DNA from: Larix kaempferi
Taxonomy: Eukaryota > Streptophyta > Pinopsida > Pinales > Pinaceae
Length of the DNA stretch: 64,000 bases
NCBI GenBank assembly: GCA_027924585.1
Contig: BSBM01001067.1
Span: 4,094,501-4,158,500, forward strand
Reading direction: 5' to 3'
The notes below the pieces were generated by a model, which was given only the letters and a program-made list of their open reading frames with translations, did not search any database and had not been told where the DNA came from. The first letter of the stretch is position 1. The number at the start of each line of letters is the position of its first letter. Below are positions 49,284-59,218 of the stretch, piece by piece. A program made the position numbers and the translations under genes.

Positions 49284-51709
49284 TGTTTAAATTTGGTTGT
49301 CATTGATGTTAACAAATGTCAAAGAGGATGTCAATTGATTCAGTTTGAGTCATTGATGTCAACTGAGGTCAAAGTGGATACGAAATTATTATGCCAGCTT
49401 AAAGAAGTATATGGAAGCCACTTTGAAGAAGTATAAGCACAAGATGGTGAAGGATATGGATGCTAGTCTAAAGAAGTATATCTAGAAGTTGCATCAGTCT
49501 GAAGATGTGTGTCCAATGATACATCATGCATGACCAATATGCAGAAGTACATAAGGAAGGTACATCTTGCAGATCCAATTTAAAGAAGTACATAAGTAAT
49601 GTATCCTACTGCATGTGGTACCTGTGCATATATCAAGTCCACCAAGTCATACTCTCTCAAGGTAGCACGCAAAGAATTGGTTGGACAAAGGTACATGTGC
49701 AGAAGTAGCCAATGAGTTGGTTAAGGAAAGGTGCAAGTGTGCAAGAATGTCACGGGAATATTATGGAATACACAAGGAAGCCCAAGCATTGTATGGTCAA
49801 ATATTGGAAGTGCACAAGAAGCATGAAATGACTTATGGTTGAACAGTCTTGAAAGTGTGCAAGTATCACCAATCAGAAGACGATTTTAGTTATTGAAGCA
49901 CACACAAGTTCCAAGAAGGGTGTAGTGGTTGAAGTTAGTATATGCAAAAATTCCATAGCTAAAGACTCAACATGTGCGCAAGTCCCACAAGTGATGACAC
50001 CGCAAGGGTTAAAGTCCCACTAAGTCAAGGACCAAGTATGCGCAAGTTCTATAAGAGATGGCATGACAAAAGCTCAAGATGAGGTAAAAGTCCCACTAAG
50101 TCGAGGACCATGGTTGCGCAAGTTCTACAAAGAAATGGTACATCGAGAGCACAATCCTATAATACTGAGGTGAAAGTTCCACTAATCCATGGACCATGAA
50201 TGCAAAAGACCCACAAAGGATGACATATCAGTAGCACGGAACATGACATGTGGCATAGGCATAATCCATGAAGAAAGGAAGAAGGAATTCCACAACCAAC
50301 TTGTGGACATACAATCCATGCAGGACATGTATAAATATAGATGTAAGTTGGATATTTGAAGTAAGCTTGATGGCAAGTGTAATGCCCCTAAAATGACTGT
50401 GGACTTTAAGTGCACCTGTCGAGTGACCCAGCGGAACAGACTTCAATAAAGTGGCCCTTCAAGTTAGGATGTGTCTTAATAAGGGAGAATCACTTGATGA
50501 TGTTCATGACTATAGTTGATAAATGAATTAATGAATTAAATTATATGTGTGGAGTGGGATAATTGATTGATTAGTTCTTGCTTAAATGCTTAGCCTTGAT
50601 TGATCAAGTCAAAGTGCAGTAGGACAGTTACAGTCCTAGCTCTGCAACTTGGGAGGATGCAACTGAGATGCGTCATAGCTTTTGTTAGCACTCGGATTTT
50701 CCTTGGGCTGTGTCAAAGAAACCCGAGGTAACCTATTTCAAACCAATCTTTAGACTGAAAGTTGGCCTCCTTCAGCCAGAGAGGGCTCTCTCGGCAAATC
50801 TGCCATCCAATGTCACCACGACAGCAGTTTGACAATGAAACTCAAGGGCCAATTTGTAAAATGAATAAAAACTTAAGGATTTTTAATGAGGTGGCTAGAT
50901 CAACATGAACAGGATACCATTGGGCAATGGAGTCGAGAAAACAGAAAAATATGGACCAGCAGTTAAACAAATATTTTCATACAAAGGCAAGATAGCTGTC
51001 TTATTACAGTCAATAAGATTTTTGCAGGTGATAGGGAAAGAAATAAAGACAGTCCATTAACAGCAGGCATCAATTTTCAGATGAATCTACCGTTAATTTC
51101 AGAGAAATAAATGGATGCTCAGAAGCGAATAAATCGAGGCATGGAAACATGAATCTCAATCTATTATGAATGTTCATCTAAGCATAGAAGAAAACGACAT
51201 AATGAAAGGAATGACGCAGAAAATAAACTTGCACAGGTAGAGAAAGGAAATGGTACAGACTGCAATTTTAAACAACACATGAATCTTTTAAGAAAAATCT
51301 GTTCAATTCTGAGATCTTTATTAACTTCTGAAGCCCTTCAAAACACCCAGAATGGGTTTCTCCTTACCGAAAATCCAACCCCCTTTACATTGTAAAATGC
51401 ATAATTTATACAAATTTTTTCCCTATGAGCAAACCCTAACTGTATTTTTCTAAAAATAAACCACCGATACTAAAATAACAATCAAATAACTAATCGTTAC
51501 TTTACAGGAATTAATTTTTAAACTATAAATGACGGAAAATCTGGAATGTTGTTCTCGGAAACTAAAAGATGGCTGCCAGCTATCTCTATTTATTCACTTC
51601 TTCCACCGATATTTAATATTCTGCCACTTGTTGATATTCTGCCTGGAATTTTGGGCTTTCGGAGATTGATGAGTTGCCTCTGCTTATGCTATAATGTATT
51701 TAGATGTGG

Positions 51710-51948
51710 CTCCCCAGAGATGTGGTCACATCGTTCTACTAAAGCTCGATATACTCTAAAAACTTCTTCGACCAAATGTACCAGCTTTTTATATAACATC
51801 TCTGCCCATTTGGAAAATAAATCTGCATCCTCTTCGATTTGGATCTTTGATATCCATATCTGTCAGGGTTTCATGAAACCATTTCGAATTTTTAGGGCTC
51901 AAATAGCTTTTCCCATTATTAAGAATAAGAACGGCGAGATTCTGATTG
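51710..51948 (-). pseudogene. NETWORKED/KIP1-like NAB domain fragment captured in TRG-2 LTR (3' copy)
   Basis: In sense: QSESRRSYS, then two stops where the family has Trp-Trp, then (shifted) [18 protein letters not shown], then (shifted) [18 protein letters not shown] and [20 protein letters not shown], ending GE. This follows the NAB (NET actin-binding) domain of plant NETWORKED proteins block by block, in the right order and with the right spacing (WW.SHISPKNSKWL, LTDMD, IEEDADSFA..AEMYYKK, LVEEFYRAYRALAERYD). The fragment ends after about 79 codons; a whole NET protein is far longer. The frame breaks mean it is a relic, not a functional domain. Confidence 0.88.
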
Positions 51949-52236
51949 CAATATAGCTGGTTTTATTGAGCCATAATATACCATACGTTTGAGACTGTAG
52001 GATTGTTTTCTGATGAGGCCATTTCACTTAAACCTGTTACATCATTCTCCAAGAACCTTTTTAATATTCATCATATGAAATGGATTGGACAAAAATAGCA
52101 GACTCGCCAGCTCTTGGATAATGGCGTCTTATCTCTTTGATTTTAAACTTTTAGCCTTTAGCTTCTCGCTCCTGTATAGAAAACCAAACTTTTTGGCCAG
52201 GCTCACATCGCAGCGTTCAAAGACCCCATCGAATTT

Positions 52237-52316
52237 GGCTTAGGGTTTTGGAGAGCGTGACGGCTTTGGTCAAAAGAAGAAACAAATACTACAAATGTGA
52301 CCACCTCCTTTTTATA
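52237..52316 (-). promoter_or_regulatory. Promoter-like block in TRG-2 LTR (3' copy): TATA box and 5'-UTR-like segment
   Basis: In sense TATAAAAAGG lies at 52316-52307, and about 60 bp downstream CAAAACCCTAAGCC (52237-52250), a motif frequent in plant 5' UTRs. A CpG-rich stretch lies upstream (52330-52480). The NAB fragment begins about 290 bp downstream in the same orientation, so this may be the promoter and leader of the captured gene, now serving as LTR promoter. That use is inference. Confidence 0.5.
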
Positions 52317-52725
52317 ACATTTCCAATGGATGGTATCCGCGCAGGCTTGGAGTGGTTTGCAATACAACTTTTCACGTATCCGGACGCATCAGAAATGGAC
52401 ACGTTGCATGGTGGTTTTTGTTCCACGACCACTAACCGACGTTATCTCACGAACATGTGAACGACACGGGATGGATTAGGGACCGTAGATCTTTCTCTCT
52501 GACTTTTGGCAAACATCCCATACGATACATCTTGACAGACTTGACGCCTTTGCTATGTCTTCATCTGCCGTATCAATTTCCTTAGCAACATTACTTCTGT
52601 CACCAATATTTGAATGCAGAATTTAACTGCTTCCAACTTGATATTTTCCATCTTAACTGTAAAAAGTACGTAGCCGAATGGAGGATGGCGTATTCGTTGT
52701 AAGGCTGTTGCTTCTGCTTCTTGCT

Positions 52726-52985
52726 GTCACTTTCAACAACGAGTTCAGCATTGCAATTTTCACAGTGAAAACTATCCTCAGTAAGGCTGATCAGTTGCAT
52801 GCATTTAAGGCTGAATACCTGCGACTGCAATTAGGACAGATATATTCCTGAAGTGTATTCCTGTCCTCTAGTTCATCTTTCAATCTTTTCTTCCTCCGAT
52901 GGATTTTGTATCTGACAACATCGTAAGTCTGTGCATAGTCTAAACAACAATAAGAATGTGTATGGAGCTTCAGCTTTTCTTCACC
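52726..52985 (-). pseudogene. TFIIE alpha (GTF2E1-like) fragment captured in TRG-2 LTR (3' copy)
   Basis: In sense: GEEKLKLHTHSYCCLDYAQT, then YDVVRYKIHRRKKRLKDELE, DRNTLQEYICPNCSRRYSAL, then after a one-base frame change MQLISLTEDSFHCENCNAEL and VVESD. This is the region of plant TFIIE alpha running from the HTHSYCCLDYAQ block into the zinc ribbon; all four Cys (CPNC and HCENC) are kept. Similarity covers about 86 codons, starting after an AG at 52986-52987. The frame change near 52805 prevents a continuous product. Confidence 0.9.
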
Positions 52986-53120
52986 TATAATCCTGTTCAC
53001 GCCGATAATAGATGAACTCTGACTTTCGAGCTTTACATTCCCTATTTTTATAACTACCACTGCAATTATTATTTGTGACAATCGATGCTTCCTCAACACA
53101 GATTTTATTGAGTGTCAACA

Positions 53121-53140
53121 ACTGGCTCCTATTGGGGATG
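53121..53140 (-). other. TRG-2 polypurine tract region
   Basis: In sense CCCCAATAGGAGCCAGT directly precedes the 3' LTR. Confidence 0.6.
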
Positions 53141-53232
53141 CTATCCTCCCTGTGAGGTAGCAAAGAACATCGTAGACCAAGTGCCTGATCCATTGGGCGG
53201 CTTCCAATCCTGAAAACCTAAAACCTGCAATC

Positions 53233-53265
53233 TGTATCCTGTATCCTGTATCCTGTAACCAGTCC
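53233..53265. repeat. Short 7-bp tandem repeat (ctgtatc)3
   Basis: Three and a half units in the TRG-2 3' untranslated internal part. Confidence 0.85.
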
Positions 53266-53402
53266 TCCATCCAAAACTGTAACTGAAAACCACTTAACTA
53301 TAGAAAACTGAAAACACTACTGTACATACTGAAGACTGCTTGCCTGGCAAACTTATTTCTCCTACTTACCCTACCTTTAGAATGTCAAAGACTTTCCATC
53401 AA

Positions 53403-54674
53403 TTAAGTAATTCGGAAATGCCAATGAAGCCAATCCATCAAATGTTCAAATAATCTGTTTCTTTCACTGTTGAAATAAGTCACTAACAGAAAATATGACA
53501 GCACCGGCAACCAATGATATTCTTTATTCTCAAAATAAAAACCCAGCTGCAAATCGAAACTGAGAAATTTCTTCATATACTCAAGTATAGGATCAAAAAA
53601 GATACATTTTATTTGAAGTACCATTGGATTTTTTGCAACTTGATGGGAGAGCTGGAATATTTTTTCTTTCTTAACATTCTTTTCCAGAAATGAATGATTA
53701 TCCTCATAATCTAATGCATCCTCAAATAGCAAACACTCTGCAAGGTCTTCAAATATGACAACTCTATCTTTTTTATGAAAGAAACTGGTGTCTAATAGAT
53801 GATTTTCTTGCGGAGAATCATCATCACTAATGGATTCTTTCAAAAGATCTTCATTACTGTCACCATTTAATTTCAGATTCACATGCCCAAAAATGGAAGA
53901 AGATTGACTTACATATTTCGGAATATGTGAACACTGCAAATCTGTATAAGCAGGTGTCGTAGCATGACTCTGCAGGAGCTGATCTATTTCTTCTTCTGTT
54001 AAAAGAGGAGGTGTTTTGTGCATTTTCTGAATCAAATAACTATCGTTTTCCTTCTCTTCTGCAGATTGATCATGATGCTGAATACATTCTTCATTCGTAC
54101 ACAAAGGAGCAGATGAATCATCATTTGTTTCTGAATAGAGCTCATGGGAATCTACTATTATTTCTTCATTGATCTTATCTACAGCTAGCTCCTCTTGTTC
54201 ATCATGGCCATGGACTTGCGAAGAAAAATGATAAAATGTTTCAGACAAGTCTTCATCATTCATACATTCCAGATCTTCATCAATACTTTTGAGGTACTGT
54301 ATGAAACCCTCAAACTGATCACAGCAATCTTCCACTAAAGACAAAGCTGGAAAATCTACTGCATAATGCTCATAAAATGCTATGTGAAAATCTTTTAAAG
54401 AAAACAAGCTACCAGGTTTTAAACTTTCATACCAATCCCTTGCTTTTCCTTCTAAAGAAGCCATGAACATCTTCATAAGACAGTCCTCATGAAACCTAAT
54501 CTTCAGCTTGTGTATATGCGCATGAAATTTGATTAAATGTAAAGCAGCACTATCATTGTTTTCATCTCTGAATTTAGGCAAATAAGACTGCCAATCTATT
54601 TTAGGAATTTGATTCGGAAAACCGGGAATATGAGACCTGCTCATAGGAGCATACCTTCTTAATAACGAGGCCAT
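53403..54674 (-). CDS. gag: TRG-2 Gag (423 aa, intact)
   Basis: The only long ORF of TRG-2, uninterrupted. The N-terminal Retrotrans_gag-like domain has IPGFPNQIPKIDW, LPKFRDEN, HLIKFHAHIHKLKI and MASLEGKARDWYESLKPGS (residues about 17-92), closely parallel to TRG-1 Gag. The middle is acidic and Ser-rich (about 110-330). The C-terminal 70 residues or so are hydrophobic (FFDPILEYMKKF, YFLLVTYF) and end MDWLHWHFRIT, again like TRG-1. No CCHC knuckle, protease or RT motif. The start MASLLRRYAP is the first ATG of the frame after the PBS leader. The inferred role is a structural particle protein. Confidence 0.88.
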   Translation of the reverse strand: MASLLRRYAPMSRSHIPGFPNQIPKIDWQSYLPKFRDENNDSAALHLIKFHAHIHKLKIRFHEDCLMKMFMASLEGKARDWYESLKPGSLFSLKDFHIAFYEHYAVDFPALSLVEDCCDQFEGFIQYLKSIDEDLECMNDEDLSETFYHFSSQVHGHDEQEELAVDKINEEIIVDSHELYSETNDDSSAPLCTNEECIQHHDQSAEEKENDSYLIQKMHKTPPLLTEEEIDQLLQSHATTPAYTDLQCSHIPKYVSQSSSIFGHVNLKLNGDSNEDLLKESISDDDSPQENHLLDTSFFHKKDRVVIFEDLAECLLFEDALDYEDNHSFLEKNVKKEKIFQLSHQVAKNPMVLQIKCIFFDPILEYMKKFLSFDLQLGFYFENKEYHWLPVLSYFLLVTYFNSERNRLFEHLMDWLHWHFRIT

Positions 54675-54908
54675 CTTGAAATACTGGAACTGTAGATTCT
54701 GATTTGAAAACTGAGGAGACTAGCCTGTGAACCAATGCAAAACTGGATTTCTTTAATGTGGAGTCGCCATAAGTTTCTGAAAACTGGATTCTTTGAAGAT
54801 GGAGTCGCCAGGTGAAAGATGCACAGCCTGCTTGATATCTGACCGTTGTTCACCATCAACAATCAAATCTGCAACTTTGTCGTTCATACCCAGGGAAAAT
54901 GAAACCTT

Positions 54909-54929
54909 CGATCCCCGGCAACGGCGCCA
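54909..54929 (-). other. TRG-2 primer binding site (tRNA-Asp, perfect)
   Basis: The plus strand reads gatccccggcaacggcgcca (54910-54929), the 3' end of plant tRNA-Asp including CCA, 3 nt from the LTR edge. Confidence 0.92.
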
Positions 54930-55959
54930 AAATGTTAGCACTCGGATTTTCCTTGGGCTGTGTCAAAGAAACCCGAGGTAACCTATTTCAAACCAATCTT
55001 TAGACTGAAAGTTGGCCTCCTTCAGCCAGAGAGGGCTCTCTCGGCAAATCTGCCATCCAATGTCACCACGACAGCAGTTTGACAATGAAACTCAAGGGCC
55101 AATTTGTAAAATGAATAAAAACTTAAGGATTTTTAATGAGGTGGCTAGATCAACATGAACAGGATACCATTGGGCAATGGAGTCGAGAAAACAGAAAAAT
55201 ATGGACCAGCAGTTAAACAAATATTTTCATACAAAGGCAAGATAGCTGTCTTATTACAGTCAATAAGATTTTTGCAGGTGATAGGGAAAGAAATAAAGAC
55301 AGTCCATTAACAGCAGGCATCAATTTTCAGATGAATCTACCGTTAATTTCAGAGAAATAAATGGATGCTCAGAAGCGAATAAATCGAGGCATGGAAACAT
55401 GAATCTCAATCTATTATGAATGTTCATCTAAGCATAGAAGAAAACGACATAATGAAAGGAATGACGCAGAAAATAAACTTGCACAGGTAGAGAAAGGAAA
55501 TGGTACAGACTGCAATTTTAAACAACACATGAATCTTTTAAGAAAAATCTGTTCAATTCTGAGATCTTTATTAACTTCTGAAGCCCTTCAAAACACCCAG
55601 AATGGGTTTCTCCTTACCGAAAATCCAACCCCCTTTACATTGTAAAATGCATAATTTATACAAATTTTTTCCCTATGAGCAAACCCTAACTGTATTTTTC
55701 TAAAAATAAACCACCGATACTAAAATAACAATCAAATAACTAATCGTTACTTTACAGGAATTAATTTTTAAACTATAAATGACGGAAAATCTGGAATGTT
55801 GTTCTCGGAAACTAAAAGATGGCTGCCAGCTATCTCTATTTATTCACTTCTTCCACCGATATTTAATATTCTGCCACTTGTTGATATTCTGCCTGGAATT
55901 TTGGGCTTTCGGAGATTGATGAGTTGCCTCTGCTTATGCTATAATGTATTTAGATGTGG

Positions 55960-56198
55960 CTCCCCAGAGATGTGGTCACATCGTTCTACTAAAGCTCGAT
56001 ATACTCTAAAAACTTCTTCGACCAAATGTACCAGCTTTTTATATAACATCTCTGCCCATTTGGAAAATAAATCTGCATCCTCTTCGATTTGGATCTTTGA
56101 TATCCATATCTGTCAGGGTTTCATGAAACCATTTCGAATTTTTAGGGCTCAAATAGCTTTTCCCATTATTAAGAATAAGAACGGCGAGATTCTGATTG
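55960..56198 (-). pseudogene. NAB domain fragment in TRG-2 LTR (5' copy)
   Basis: Same as the fragment at 51710-51948, with no difference seen. Confidence 0.88.
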
Positions 56199-56486
56199 CA
56201 ATATAGCTGGTTTTATTGAGCCATAATATACCATACGTTTGAGACTGTAGGATTGTTTTCTGATGAGGCCATTTCACTTAAACCTGTTACATCATTCTCC
56301 AAGAACCTTTTTAATATTCATCATATGAAATGGATTGGACAAAAATAGCAGACTCGCCAGCTCTTGGATAATGGCGTCTTATCTCTTTGATTTTAAACTT
56401 TTAGCCTTTAGCTTCTCGCTCCTGTATAGAAAACCAAACTTTTTGGCCAGGCTCACATCGCAGCGTTCAAAGACCCCATCGAATTT

Positions 56487-56566
56487 GGCTTAGGGTTTTG
56501 GAGAGCGTGACGGCTTTGGTCAAAAGAAGAAACAAATACTACAAATGTGACCACCTCCTTTTTATA
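56487..56566 (-). promoter_or_regulatory. Promoter-like block in TRG-2 LTR (5' copy)
   Basis: TATAAAAAGG in sense at 56566-56557 and CAAAACCCTAAGCC downstream. Being in the 5' LTR, this copy would be the one driving element transcription. All three LTR differences lie just upstream (56593-56716). Confidence 0.5.
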
Positions 56567-56975
56567 ACATTTCCAATGGATGGTATCCGCGCGGGCTTGG
56601 AGTGGTTTGCAATACAACTTTTCACGTATCCGGACGCATCAGAAATGGACACGTTGCATGGTGGTTTTTGTTCCGCGACCACTAACCGACGTTATCTCAC
56701 GAACATGTGAACGACGCGGGATGGATTAGGGACCGTAGATCTTTCTCTCTGACTTTTGGCAAACATCCCATACGATACATCTTGACAGACTTGACGCCTT
56801 TGCTATGTCTTCATCTGCCGTATCAATTTCCTTAGCAACATTACTTCTGTCACCAATATTTGAATGCAGAATTTAACTGCTTCCAACTTGATATTTTCCA
56901 TCTTAACTGTAAAAAGTACGTAGCCGAATGGAGGATGGCGTATTCGTTGTAAGGCTGTTGCTTCTGCTTCTTGCT

Positions 56976-57235
56976 GTCACTTTCAACAACGAGTTCAGCA
57001 TTGCAATTTTCACAGTGAAAACTATCCTCAGTAAGGCTGATCAGTTGCATGCATTTAAGGCTGAATACCTGCGACTGCAATTAGGACAGATATATTCCTG
57101 AAGTGTATTCCTGTCCTCTAGTTCATCTTTCAATCTTTTCTTCCTCCGATGGATTTTGTATCTGACAACATCGTAAGTCTGTGCATAGTCTAAACAACAA
57201 TAAGAATGTGTATGGAGCTTCAGCTTTTCTTCACC
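56976..57235 (-). pseudogene. TFIIE alpha fragment in TRG-2 LTR (5' copy)
   Basis: Same as the fragment at 52726-52985. Confidence 0.9.
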
Positions 57236-57425
57236 TATAATCCTGTTCACGCCGATAATAGATGAACTCTGACTTTCGAGCTTTACATTCCCTATTTTTA
57301 TAACTACCACTGCAATTATTATTTGTGACAATCGATGCTTCCTCAACACAGATTTTATTGAGTGTCAACAGCTTTCCATTTTTATTCTGAACTTCAGGAT
57401 GAAGTTATAAATAAGTAGGGGTGTA

Positions 57426-59218
57426 TGTAGTGCCCCTAGACTACTGTAGACATTGAGGGCACCTGCTGAGTAACTCGATAATTTGTTTGAAACATTAATA
57501 AAATAACCCTATGATTTTATTTTGAGTATATTTAGGATTACGATTGATTGTAAAGCAATGAAATAATAATATATGTGCATTTGGGTAGTTATTGTGAATG
57601 GATGATTTCATGTTGTTTAACGATTAACTTTGATATGAAAACTGTACATATGAATGATGCTTAATGACTATCTTTGCAATTGATTATGTGATTAGACAAA
57701 TGAGTAATGATTGAGTAAATTAATGAAGCAGCAGATTTATAAATCAAATTGTGATTATTGAGAAGAGTGCTACTAATTTAGGTTTGTGAGAAATGTGTGT
57801 AGCTACAGGTGAAACGGTTCACCGACAAACACACAAAGGAATATGAAGGGTCGTAGAGTACGGGTAAATCACACACAGGGAGAGCGACGATGATGTCGAC
57901 TTCCGACGGAATACCACGCTTGAGCAGATAAGCACTGATCCGCTTGCTCAAGAGGAAAGCGTGAGGGCGTACGAGGTGGGCCACAACGGAGTTGGTCACG
58001 TACGAGTTGAGGGGCGCTCAGTGAGAACGGACTCACTCCTCAACGCCATTAGTCCCTAATAGCGTGTAGATGGAGGATGGAAGGTAACCGCTCCTAAAAT
58101 CCCTACATGAAGTTCCCGCAAGTCAAAACGGAAGGATGACGGCAGAAGGGCCCGACGGTGCGGTACCCTGCTGAGAATGGAAAGAACGGACACAAGGACT
58201 CAACGATGTGGTACCTTGCCAAGGAATGGAAACTACGGATGATTGGACCCGATGGAGTGGTACCATGTCGGGGAAATTATATTAAGGAACAAGGAGGCCC
58301 AATGGTGTGGCACCGGGGTCCTAGTAAAAGTTGAGTGCTAAACTTAACTGCATTGAAACGTATAAGTTTGCACCTAGAACATTACTTAGAAATGTATTTG
58401 AGTACTTTAGGCATTTGCACATAAATGATTACTTTGGCATTTAAATAATATTAAGTGTTATTCAGGCATTTGCACATGAAAGGATACTTCTGATTATTTA
58501 AAAATATTATAAAGATTTATTTAGGAGCAAAATGGAATCCTAGGCATGGACACCTAGTCAACTCCACCTACACCACAAATCTAGGAGTTAAGTGAAATAT
58601 CTAGGGGACAAACTTGAGCAAACTTAGGGATGTCGGTGCATCTCCTAGAGAAACTGACACATGGATGGGTGAGTTTTATTAATTTATTAATTCAATAAAA
58701 TGAATATTTTTGCATGAAGCGACATGTGTCGCATGAGATTTTCCTTTATAAGGAAGGCATTAAGAATGGGTAAAGGACCCAGACCCTGGATGACTATCAT
58801 AATTTTGAGTTACCTCATGACTTGCTGCTATTGAGGGTTTGGCTGGAAACTTTGGTGGGGGGGGAATCCCAAGCCGAGTTTCCCAAGTGAGTGTGTGAGC
58901 TCTACGACCCGAAGCTCGGGGGAGGCCATGCGACTGAAAGCATGAGCCTATGGTTGGGTGGCGAAGCTAACGGTTTCTTCGCCAATGGTTAAACGAGCTT
59001 CTGCTGGAGGGGCACAACAAGCAAAGCAGACGTCAAGGGCAAGCGGGATTGGACTAACGATGATGACTACTCCTCCAGCAACAGATTCAGGTATTGTGTT
59101 TTTGTTAGTTCTCGAATTTGTTAAGTTTTATTAATAATTATGCATCATCATGGTTATATTGTGTTTTAAGTTTCTAATCATTTTTAAGTAAGTAAGTCCA
59201 AAAGGGGGGGTCCCTACA
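57426..59218 (+). repeat. LTR-C second head and body
   Basis: Starts TGTAGTGCCCCTAGACTACTG, alignable with the head at 50378 (shared TGCCCCTA, ACTGT.GAC, GCACCTG and GAGT blocks), and runs to CCCTACA at 59218. No ORF recognised; the middle (57780-58330) is relatively GC-rich. Confidence 0.6.
58151..58330. repeat. Imperfect tandem repeat, period about 49 bp, 4 units, in LTR-C
   Basis: Units start near 58151, 58199, 58248 and 58298 with cccgacggtgcggtacc-like sequences, each followed by a ggaatgga-like or aaggaac-like tail. Confidence 0.8.

Larger units (their letters stand above)
50683..53120 (-). repeat. TRG-2 3' LTR (2438 bp)
   Basis: Plus-strand ends TGTTAGCACTCGG and GAGTGTCAACA. At the three sites where it differs from 54933-57370 it carries A where the other copy has G, each time in a CpG. 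Confidence 0.96.
50683..57370 (-). mobile_element. TRG-2: very young gag-only LTR retrotransposon carrying host gene fragments in its LTRs
   Basis: A 6688-bp minus-strand element with a 5-bp TSD, GCTTT (50678-50682 and 57371-57375). Two 2438-bp LTRs differ at only three positions that I found (52343/56593, 52425/56675, 52466/56716), about 0.12%. The internal part (53121-54932, 1.8 kb) has a perfect tRNA-Asp PBS, one intact gag ORF and a PPT, but no enzymes. Each LTR holds a NAB-domain fragment, a TFIIE alpha fragment and a promoter-like block, all in the element's sense orientation. Confidence 0.95.
54933..57370 (-). repeat. TRG-2 5' LTR (2438 bp)
   Basis: The sense 5' copy, same ends as 50683-53120 and offset by 4250 bp. 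Confidence 0.96.
50378..59218 (+). mobile_element. LTR-C: LTR-type insertion (solo LTR or rearranged LTR), itself host of TRG-2
   Basis: Bounded by TGTAATGCCCC at 50378 and GGTCCCTACA ending at 59218, with a 5-bp TSD, GCAAG (50373-50377 and 59219-59223). Without TRG-2 it is about 2.15 kb and carries no recognisable ORF. A second, diverged copy of the same head (TGTAGTGCCCCTAGACTACTG) starts at 57426, so the unit is either a tandem of a truncated and a full LTR or an LTR with a duplicated start. Confidence 0.8.

Noticed and set aside
51546-51956. 136-aa plus-strand ORF (repeated at 55796-56206)
   Set aside because: It is the antisense shadow of the LTR region that carries the NAB fragment; duplicated only because LTRs are duplicated.
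52248-52460. 70-aa plus-strand ORF (repeated at 56498-56710)
   Set aside because: Antisense to the promoter-like block; no family recognised and present only as LTR sequence.
53403-54674. Possible ordinary host gene with a 423-aa ORF
   Set aside because: It lies between two near-identical LTRs with PBS, PPT and TSD, and its N-terminal half is a retrotransposon gag domain, so it is an element gene.
54909-54929. Possible tRNA-Asp gene
   Set aside because: Only the last 20 nt or so including CCA are present and they abut an LTR, which is the definition of a primer binding site; no cloverleaf surrounds it.
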